From: Candidatus Cloacimonadota bacterium | GTDB taxonomy: Bacteria > Cloacimonadota > Cloacimonadia > Cloacimonadales > Cloacimonadaceae | Length of the DNA stretch: 5,187 nucleotides | Assembly: GCA_023230245.1 (NCBI GenBank) | Contig: JALNXT010000133.1 | Coordinates: 1-5,187 of the forward strand | Reading direction: 5' to 3' | In this document: in pieces, positions 1-5,187 of the stretch | How the letters are laid out: each line of letters starts with the position of its first letter | Position numbering within the stretch: the stretch's first letter is position 1 | Position numbers and translations under genes: made by a program | Notes under the pieces: generated by a model | Database searches by the model: none | What the model was told of the DNA's origin: nothing | The model's input: the letters and a program-made list of their open reading frames with translations, nothing else

Positions 1-480
1 GGCAAAGCATCCCAAACCCTGGAAGAATTACAGAAAGTAATGCTTACCATCCAAGCTCCCGGAGGTTTACTGGAAGGCTCTTCCACGCTGATTGACAATG
101 CAGGTGCTGCCGTAAGTTCTGCCGATGCCGCTGCTCAGGACTTGAAAAAAGAAGTGAGTGCCGTGATTGTGCGGGTGGATAGATTGACCGCCGGATTAAA
201 CGAAGTGTTGCAGGAAAACCGTGGCACGATTAAAAGCAGCATCGGCGAGACTCCTGCCATGATAGCAAAGATAAATGGGACTTTGGATAGCTTGCAAACG
301 CTATCGGGAAGCCTTAATAAAACCGCAGAGCTGCTTAAAGATGGCGATGGCACCGCCGCTAAACTGCTAAATAACGCAGAACTTTACACCAAGCTGAATA
401 GCTCGATAGAGAACCTTGACACCCTGCTAAAGGACATCAAGGCACACCCCAAGAAATATGTGAAATTCAGCCTCTTTTAG
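1..480 (+). CDS. MCE/MlaD-family lipid-transport protein, C-terminal part (5' end cut by window edge)
   Basis: The frame is open from the first base to TAG at 478-480, giving 159 visible residues. The first ATG at 40 is internal, because the 13 codons before it are also open, so the true start lies outside the window. The visible part is a long, Ala/Ser/Leu-rich, largely helical segment with recurring hydrophobic spacing. This fits the coiled extension that follows the MCE domain in longer family members. The end is diagnostic: a GDGTAAKLLNNAELY block (about 343-387) is followed by LDTLLKDIKAHPKKYVKFSLF-type residues (about 415-477), closely matching the tail of MlaD/MCE proteins from FCB-group bacteria. 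Such proteins are anchored in the inner membrane, form hexamers, and serve an MlaE/MlaF-type ABC transporter that moves phospholipids between membranes. The MCE domain itself is not in the window, so the call rests on the tail alone. The permease and ATPase genes would be expected just upstream. Confidence 0.85.
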   Translation, partial: GKASQTLEELQKVMLTIQAPGGLLEGSSTLIDNAGAAVSSADAAAQDLKKEVSAVIVRVDRLTAGLNEVLQENRGTIKSSIGETPAMIAKINGTLDSLQTLSGSLNKTAELLKDGDGTAAKLLNNAELYTKLNSSIENLDTLLKDIKAHPKKYVKFSLF

Positions 481-482
481 GA
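479..482 (+). promoter_or_regulatory. Ribosome-binding site overlapping the upstream stop codon
   Basis: AGGA at 479-482 shares its first two bases with the TAG stop of the MCE gene and lies five bases before ATG 488. The overlap means ribosomes ending on the first gene clear or occupy the start site of the second, which suggests coupled translation. The site is short (four bases), so coupling may matter for expression. It also supports ATG 488 as the start. Confidence 0.55.
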
Positions 483-487
483 TAGAA

Positions 488-3400
488 ATGAAAAAGCTAA
501 TATATCTCCTCCTTGCCTTTTTAATGATCTCAAGCTTGGTTCACGCCTTGGCTTTCGGGCAAAATAAGGTGAATTCTACAGACCAGAATTGGGCTAACAT
601 CCAAACTATGCACTTCGACATTTATTTCCCCAAGGGAGAAGATGAATTCGGCAAAACAGTCGCGCTGATGTGTGAAGACATCTATTACTACATCAAAGCA
701 GAATTCAAGGCACCCGTGCTCAGCCGCATACCGATAGTGTTCTACGCTTCCAAGAGCGAATTTCAGACCACTAATATTATCTATTCCTTGCTTTCTGAAG
801 GCGTGGGTGGCTTCACCGAAAGCCTGCGCAATCGGGTGGTGGTTCCCTTTGATGGCAGCTATGCTGCATTGGAAGAATTGCTTGCTCACGAGCTTACGCA
901 TGCCTATATCAATGCCATGGACAGCCGCTATATCAGTGCGTTTACTCCCTTAAGACCCATAGCTTTCCCTTTCTGGTTCTCGGAAGGATTGCCGGAATAC
1001 CTCTCTATTGGCGGCGAAGACGCGTATAATAACATGTTCTTGATGGATATGGTGATCAACGACCGTATCGGCAAGCTTCAGGAAACGGACGGCTATTTGG
1101 CTTACCGTTTGGGAGAGAGCTTTTTAAGCTACATCGCTAAAACTTGGGGACGTGAGAAAGTGCCGGCTTATTTCTTTGCTCTGCGCACCATCAGCAATTT
1201 AGATGATGCCACCAAGAAAGTCTTTGGCATGGAATTCAAGGACTTGGAATCCCGCTGGAACTATCAACTGAAGAGGGATTTCTTCCCTCGCATCAACAGC
1301 CATGGCATCCCCATGGAGACTTTCGAGCAGCGCACCTTCCATCAGAAAGATGGCTCTTACTTTAATTATAATCCCCGCTTCTCACCAGACGGCAGCCGCT
1401 ATGTTTACTATTCCAATGCAGGTGCACGCTATAGTATCTGGATGGCGGGCACGCAGGGTTTGGGCAAACCTAAGATGATTCTAAAAGGAGAGAGCAGTGC
1501 CAAGCTGGAGGAGTTCTATTATTTCCGTTCCAGTTTAAGCTGGTTCCCCGATAACCGCCGCATTGCCTTTGCCGCCAAGACCGCCGATGGCGACAAGATA
1601 CATATCTTCGATGTAGAAAGCACTAAGATACTGGAAACCCTGAGCTTCAAGGGACTAAGCGCTATCTATGAAGTGGACGTATCTCCTGATGGGAAGTCTC
1701 TGGTTTTCTCCGGACAAAGTGCCATGCAGACGGATTTATACACCTATAATCTGGAAAGCAAAGAACTTAACCGCATTACTAATGATGCCTTCAACGATGC
1801 CCACCCCCGTTTCTCACCCGATGGCACAGCTATCGCCTATGATTCCGAACGCAGACAGCAAGGTCAAGAACACCGCTATGGCTTGTTTGCCGATTTGGTG
1901 CGGGATGTGTTTAAGATAGACTTATCCACAGGAAACGTGCTGCAGGTAACCAAGGAAGCTTACGATTGCTATGCTCCCATGTGGGCTGACAAAGGCAATA
2001 AGCTGGTGTATATCTCGAATAGAGACAGCCTCAGCAACTTTGTGGTAACAGATTTGAACAGTGGCGATAGAGCCGATCTTGCAAAAACCATGGCAGGTGT
2101 ATTTGCCGGTGATATCTCGGCAAACGATGACTATTTAATCATGGCAAATTACTTCAATGGCGCATGGGACATCTATTTTGACGATAACCCGCTGCAAAAC
2201 CTCAGTTACCAGAGTGCTATGAAACCTGCCAGCTTCGTGAGAGAAAGCGAGCTGCTGGAGACTATAGACCTCTCGCGCCTTGATTTATACGGCAAACGCA
2301 GCAAAGCAGAACGTAAGCGCAGCAATCCTGCCCGTCAACCCAGCCCCAGACGCCCGATGTTTGCGCCCTACATATACAGTTACGAAGATTCCTTAAGGCT
2401 CTTCCCCAATTATAGCTGGGACGACAAACCGGATAGCGTTTCAAGCCCCGTGCAGGTTAAGCCATATCGCACCAAATTCGCCCTGGAACACCTTTGGGGA
2501 GGGATGGCATATTCTCCTTCACAAGGTGCAATAGGCAGCCTGGAAGTAGGCTTGAGCGATCTAATGGGCAACCATGGCATTGGCATCAGCATGGGCATCA
2601 GCGGTAAGCTGGAAGAATCCAACCTCTTGCTGTCTTACATCTATCTAAAAAACCGGGCTGATTACGGCATCGGGATATATAACTTCTTTAACGATTATTA
2701 CTACAGATTTGTCCGTAACGGAGAGTATGAATACTATCGCCTCAAGAACCGCGAAACGGGCATTGACCTTATTTACCGTTATCCTTTCAGTCGCTTTGCC
2801 AGAATAGAGCTGGACAACCTATTGTTTCAGGCGGAGCAAACTTGGGATTACCTCCCTGCGGCAAACGTGGAAGAAGATATCTGGGTGGAAGATATAGACA
2901 GGCGTAAAGATACCGTCTTTGCGCCGGGTTTGAGCCTAGTGTTCGACAACTCCCTCAATGGCTCCACGGGGCCTTTGGTAGGCTGGCGAGGCATTTACCA
3001 TGTCCGCAAGAGCTTTGCCAAAAAAGACCTGGAATCACTCACTAACTATCTTGATATTCGCAGCTATAATCTATTTAGCAGACGCTACAGCCTTGCCTTA
3101 AGGCTTAATGCGGGCGTCAGTACTGGCAAGAACCCGGATCGTTTTGACCTCAATGGCTATTATGGCGTACGTGCTCTGGACACGGAACTTAGCGGCTACA
3201 AAAAAGCGCTCACTTCGGTGGAACTCCGTTTCCCCTTTTTGGACTATGTAGCTTTTGCTTTCCCAATTCCTTTAGCTTTGGGAGGGGTTCGCGGTTCCGT
3301 ATTTGCCGATGCCGGAAGTGTTTGGGACGACAATGCCAAATTCCACGGCATGAGTAAGAACAAACTGGACGACATCAAGCTGGGATATGGCTTTGGGCCT

Positions 3401-3508
3401 CGCTTAAACCTTGGCTATTTTGTCTTAAAACTCGATATAGCCTGGCTAACCGACCTTTCCAACATCTCTAAACCCATGTATTACGTTAGCTTAACCGACG
3501 ATTTTTAG
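488..3508 (+). CDS. Secreted gluzincin-like metallopeptidase / TolB-like propeller / Omp85-like outer-membrane barrel fusion protein
   Basis: Length is 1006 residues. Residues 1-22 form a signal peptide: KK, a hydrophobic core, and probable cleavage after ALA at 20-22. Residues about 30-267 resemble the peptidase-MA-like gluzincin fold, with zinc motif H134-E-L-T-H138 and a WFSEGLPEY segment in which E166 is the probable third ligand. Residues about 285-585 form a TolB/PD40-like propeller. Six blade motifs are visible near 297 (RFSPDG), 352 (WFPDN), 399 (SPDG), 443 (SPDG), 499 (WADKGN) and 544 (SANDD). A basic, proline-containing linker spans 602-623. Residues about 660-1006 look like an Omp85/surface-antigen barrel, with GVRAL at 893-897, ELRFPF at 912-917, a VFADAGSVW stretch at 938-946, and a terminal Phe. 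No POTRA repeats are seen. The zinc site is intact, so an active protease is expected, but the substrate is unknown. I infer that the peptidase and propeller face the periplasm, as the N-terminal parts of Omp85 proteins do. The gene starts 7 bases after the MCE gene. The domain calls are firm; the biological role is open. Confidence 0.88.
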   Translation: MKKLIYLLLAFLMISSLVHALAFGQNKVNSTDQNWANIQTMHFDIYFPKGEDEFGKTVALMCEDIYYYIKAEFKAPVLSRIPIVFYASKSEFQTTNIIYSLLSEGVGGFTESLRNRVVVPFDGSYAALEELLAHELTHAYINAMDSRYISAFTPLRPIAFPFWFSEGLPEYLSIGGEDAYNNMFLMDMVINDRIGKLQETDGYLAYRLGESFLSYIAKTWGREKVPAYFFALRTISNLDDATKKVFGMEFKDLESRWNYQLKRDFFPRINSHGIPMETFEQRTFHQKDGSYFNYNPRFSPDGSRYVYYSNAGARYSIWMAGTQGLGKPKMILKGESSAKLEEFYYFRSSLSWFPDNRRIAFAAKTADGDKIHIFDVESTKILETLSFKGLSAIYEVDVSPDGKSLVFSGQSAMQTDLYTYNLESKELNRITNDAFNDAHPRFSPDGTAIAYDSERRQQGQEHRYGLFADLVRDVFKIDLSTGNVLQVTKEAYDCYAPMWADKGNKLVYISNRDSLSNFVVTDLNSGDRADLAKTMAGVFAGDISANDDYLIMANYFNGAWDIYFDDNPLQNLSYQSAMKPASFVRESELLETIDLSRLDLYGKRSKAERKRSNPARQPSPRRPMFAPYIYSYEDSLRLFPNYSWDDKPDSVSSPVQVKPYRTKFALEHLWGGMAYSPSQGAIGSLEVGLSDLMGNHGIGISMGISGKLEESNLLLSYIYLKNRADYGIGIYNFFNDYYYRFVRNGEYEYYRLKNRETGIDLIYRYPFSRFARIELDNLLFQAEQTWDYLPAANVEEDIWVEDIDRRKDTVFAPGLSLVFDNSLNGSTGPLVGWRGIYHVRKSFAKKDLESLTNYLDIRSYNLFSRRYSLALRLNAGVSTGKNPDRFDLNGYYGVRALDTELSGYKKALTSVELRFPFLDYVAFAFPIPLALGGVRGSVFADAGSVWDDNAKFHGMSKNKLDDIKLGYGFGPRLNLGYFVLKLDIAWLTDLSNISKPMYYVSLTDDF

Positions 3509-3526
3509 AAAAGTATAGATATAAAT

Positions 3527-3532
3527 AAGGAG
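3527..3532 (+). promoter_or_regulatory. Strong Shine-Dalgarno site for pepA
   Basis: AAGGAG at 3527-3532 lies five bases before ATG 3538, inside the 29-base A/T-rich gap after the barrel gene. It fixes the pepA start. It is much closer to consensus than the AGGA before the barrel gene, so pepA is probably translated more strongly and independently of the gene before it. Confidence 0.8.
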
Positions 3533-3537
3533 TACCC

Positions 3538-5019
3538 ATGAAGATTGACGTTATTCGCAAGCTTCCAGAACATCTGGACACCTTGATCCTGATGCAGGAA
3601 GAAAACGGGACTATTCAAAATATAGAGTATGTTCCCACCGAACTGCTCCACTCTATTGATGCATATATGAAGAACGAGGAATTCAATTTCTCTTTTAACA
3701 GCGTGAAAAGCTTTAGCATGATAGTGGCTAAACGCCGTGTGAACATTATTTTGATCGGTGCTGGTGACAAAGATGCGCTAACCACCAACAAGCTGCGGAG
3801 TATGTTTGCTTCGGCTATCCGCTTGGCGAGTAGTATGAATGCACGTCAGATTTACCTTTTCCCTGGTTTTATCAGCCCAGTAAATGACGTTGCCTTCGGC
3901 CATGTACTTGCTGAATCCGCTCTACTTGTGGCATACCGGTTCGACAAATACCTAAGCTCAGGCAAAAACAAGGCTTTCCCAGAGACTCTGCATTATGTGT
4001 TAAACACCAAAAACACGCGTCACTTAAACCGTGGCATCCTGGAAGGCAGAATCTACGCCGAAGCAACCAATCTGGCACGTGAACTGGTAAACGAACCTGC
4101 TAACGTTATGACCCCCGATGCCCTTGCAGAAGCAGCCAAGCGTGCTGCCTTGCAATATGGCTTCCTTATCGAGACCATTGCCCAAGATAAGCTGCGTCGC
4201 ATCAAAATGGATGCCTTTTTATCCGTTGGCAGAGGTTCGGTGAAGGAACCTAAGCTTATTATTATGCGTTTCAATGGCAATCCAGACAAGCGCCAGGAAG
4301 TGATTGCCTTAGTTGGCAAGGGCTTAACCTACGACAGTGGCGGATATTGCATCAAAACCCCCGACGGCATGGTGAACATGAAGAACGATATGGGCGGAGC
4401 CGCCGCAGTTATAGGCGCAATGTGTGCCATTGCCAGCATGAAGCTAAAAGTGAATGTTGTGGCTATCGTGGCTGCCTGTGAGAACATGATTTCCGGCGAT
4501 GCTTACCGTCCTGGGGATATCGTCACCTCCATGTCAGGAAAGACCATCGAAGTGATCAATACCGATGCTGAAGGACGGCTAACCTTATGTGATGCCATTC
4601 ATTATGCCATAGAGAAAGAACATGCCGATAGGATTGTGGATATTGCCACGCTTACAGGTGCTGCCGTTGCCGCACTCGGCAATCAATACTCCGTGGTGCT
4701 TACCAATAACGAAACATGGCTGGAGCAACTTAAAAGCGCTGCTGCCTTTACAGGTGAAAATATCTGGCAACTTCCTGCCCACGACGAATATAAAGAACTG
4801 ATAAAATCTGAAATCGCCGATATGAAAAACGTCGGAGGTCCCTTGGGTGGGGCAATTACCGCGGGCTTATTCCTGCGCGAGTTTGTGCAAAACAAGCCTT
4901 GGCTGCATATTGACATCGCCGGCACCGCCTTGAGGGCAAAAGAAAGCGGTGTAAATCCTTTCGGTGCTACCGGAGTGGGCGTGCGTCTGCTTACCTCTTT
5001 GCTGAAAAGCATGGAATAG
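3538..5019 (+). CDS. pepA: Leucyl aminopeptidase, family M17 (cytosol aminopeptidase)
   Basis: This 493-residue enzyme removes N-terminal residues, preferably leucine and other hydrophobics, from peptides in the cytoplasm. It uses two metal ions, and family members form hexamers. There is no signal peptide. Residues 1 to about 160 are the variable N-terminal domain and about 170-493 the catalytic domain. The conserved LVNEPANVMTP segment begins at 183. All known site residues are present: metal ligands K261, D266, D284, D343 and E345, and catalytic K273 and R347. Each lies exactly nine positions before its E. coli PepA counterpart (503 residues). The family signature NTDAEGRL is at 341-348. 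Typical C-terminal blocks follow (ADMKNVGG, GAITAGLFL, HIDIAGTA). The one mild oddity is DSGGYCIK at 266-273, where most relatives have a small aliphatic residue in place of tyrosine. The gene is complete and follows the barrel gene by 29 bases, probably in the same transcript. A role in peptide or amino-acid fermentation is an inference. The DNA-binding role known for E. coli PepA cannot be judged here. Confidence 0.97.
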   Translation: MKIDVIRKLPEHLDTLILMQEENGTIQNIEYVPTELLHSIDAYMKNEEFNFSFNSVKSFSMIVAKRRVNIILIGAGDKDALTTNKLRSMFASAIRLASSMNARQIYLFPGFISPVNDVAFGHVLAESALLVAYRFDKYLSSGKNKAFPETLHYVLNTKNTRHLNRGILEGRIYAEATNLARELVNEPANVMTPDALAEAAKRAALQYGFLIETIAQDKLRRIKMDAFLSVGRGSVKEPKLIIMRFNGNPDKRQEVIALVGKGLTYDSGGYCIKTPDGMVNMKNDMGGAAAVIGAMCAIASMKLKVNVVAIVAACENMISGDAYRPGDIVTSMSGKTIEVINTDAEGRLTLCDAIHYAIEKEHADRIVDIATLTGAAVAALGNQYSVVLTNNETWLEQLKSAAAFTGENIWQLPAHDEYKELIKSEIADMKNVGGPLGGAITAGLFLREFVQNKPWLHIDIAGTALRAKESGVNPFGATGVGVRLLTSLLKSME

Positions 5020-5086
5020 AGATGCACAGAGGGATTTAGTGCCAGTGTTACGCCTAGCACACCCTATCGCAACTATCGATATTGGG

Positions 5087-5108
5087 CTGCCAATCTCCGC
5101 ATTGGCAG
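5087..5108 (+). terminator. Hairpin 1 downstream of pepA, possible terminator or processing site
   Basis: CTGCCAAT (5087-5094) and ATTGGCAG (5101-5108) are perfect reverse complements separated by the six-base loop CTCCGC, giving an 8-bp stem 67 bases after the pepA stop. No T-run follows on either strand, so it is not a classical intrinsic terminator. It could be a transcript-end stabiliser, part of a compound terminator with the second hairpin, or a chance palindrome. Confidence 0.35.
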
Positions 5109-5146
5109 AAACAAGGAAACTATCTTCACGGTATGCTATAGATGCT

Positions 5147-5168
5147 GTGGCAAAACAGATTTTGCCAC
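5147..5168 (+). terminator. Hairpin 2 downstream of pepA, possible terminator or processing site
   Basis: GTGGCAAAA (5147-5155) and TTTTGCCAC (5160-5168) form a perfect 9-bp stem closed by the four-base loop CAGA. The distal arm contains TTTT, but the bases after the stem (CCCATGCTCG) are not T-rich, so the standard terminator tail is missing. Shorter flanking arms ATAGA (5138-5142) and TCTAT (5179-5183) could extend it through an internal bulge. It is the stronger of the two hairpins in this 168-base tail. Confidence 0.4.
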
Positions 5169-5187
5169 CCCATGCTCGTCTATCCTT

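Larger units (their letters stand above)
5020..5187. other. Tail after pepA with no confidently called gene
   Basis: This stretch contains the two hairpins and no recognisable tRNA, repeat family or conserved protein. Two of the three forward frames and at least one reverse frame run through it without a stop, so openness alone says nothing about coding. One frame has a weak start signal: GAGG at 5029-5032 lies six bases before GTG 5039, and the frame stays open to the right edge (49 codons). The protein it would encode is not recognisable, and both hairpins would lie inside it. I treat the region as intergenic, with a partial downstream gene as a minority possibility. Confidence 0.5.

Noticed and set aside
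530..901. Reverse-strand reading frame opposite the start of the peptidase-barrel gene
   Set aside because: It runs antisense to the signal peptide and zinc-motif coding region, which has clear domain support.
2582..2602. Tandem GGCATCAGC repeat (2582-2590 and 2594-2602)
   Set aside because: It encodes alternating Gly-Ile-Ser residues of a barrel strand. Two copies of a nine-base unit inside coding sequence fit strand composition and need no separate explanation.
3491..3525. Promoter-like elements in front of pepA: TTAACC (3491-3496), 17-base spacer, TATAGA (3514-3519), with a second TATAAA at 3520-3525
   Set aside because: Both boxes match consensus only partly. The predicted transcription start would fall on or beside the Shine-Dalgarno site, leaving almost no leader. 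An A/T-rich spacer inside an operon explains it better.
4683..5060. Long reverse-strand reading frame opposite the 3' end of pepA
   Set aside because: It lies almost wholly antisense to highly conserved M17 coding sequence, and its translation looks like no known protein. It is a shadow of pepA.
5102..5137. TTGGCA (5102-5107) as a -35 box with TATGCT (5132-5137) as a -10 box
   Set aside because: The spacer is 24 bases, too long for a normal sigma-70-type promoter, and TTGGCA is simply one arm of hairpin 1.
5020..5187. Readthrough of the pepA TAG into the same frame, which stays open for 56 codons
   Set aside because: Several frames on both strands are open here, the encoded stretch is Cys- and Arg-rich with no resemblance to a domain, and PepA is already full length with its normal C-terminus.

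Overview
The window holds three closely spaced genes, all on the + strand. They look like one transcription unit from a Gram-negative, probably anaerobic bacterium. Two of the three products belong to the cell envelope: an MCE/MlaD-type lipid-transport protein, and an outer-membrane barrel protein with a signal peptide and a terminal phenylalanine. This rules out a single-membrane organism. The MCE tail and the peptidase/propeller/barrel architecture suggest the FCB side of the tree (Cloacimonadota-, Bacteroidota- or Fibrobacterota-like). A Cloacimonadota member is my best guess, but it is an inference from protein style and not from any marker gene. Base composition looks balanced and even, with no visible sign of recent transfer, insertion sequences, CRISPR arrays or RNA genes.

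Layout. Positions 1-480 are the 3' end of an MCE-family gene cut by the left edge. After 7 bases comes a 1006-residue secreted protein (488-3508), the most interesting item here. It joins a zinc-metallopeptidase domain (HELTH plus a downstream glutamate), a six-bladed TolB/PD40-like beta-propeller, a short basic linker, and an Omp85-like outer-membrane barrel. After 29 bases with a strong ribosome-binding site comes a complete cytosolic M17 leucyl aminopeptidase, pepA (3538-5019), with every metal-binding and catalytic residue in place. The last 168 bases (5020-5187) hold two perfect short hairpins and no gene I can call with confidence.

How the genes may work together. The MCE protein would carry lipids between the inner and outer membranes. 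The barrel protein would sit in the outer membrane with its peptidase and propeller most likely in the periplasm, where an envelope quality-control or assembly role is conceivable. PepA would finish peptide breakdown in the cytoplasm. Shared function of the first two genes is plausible from adjacency. The link to pepA may be only co-transcription.
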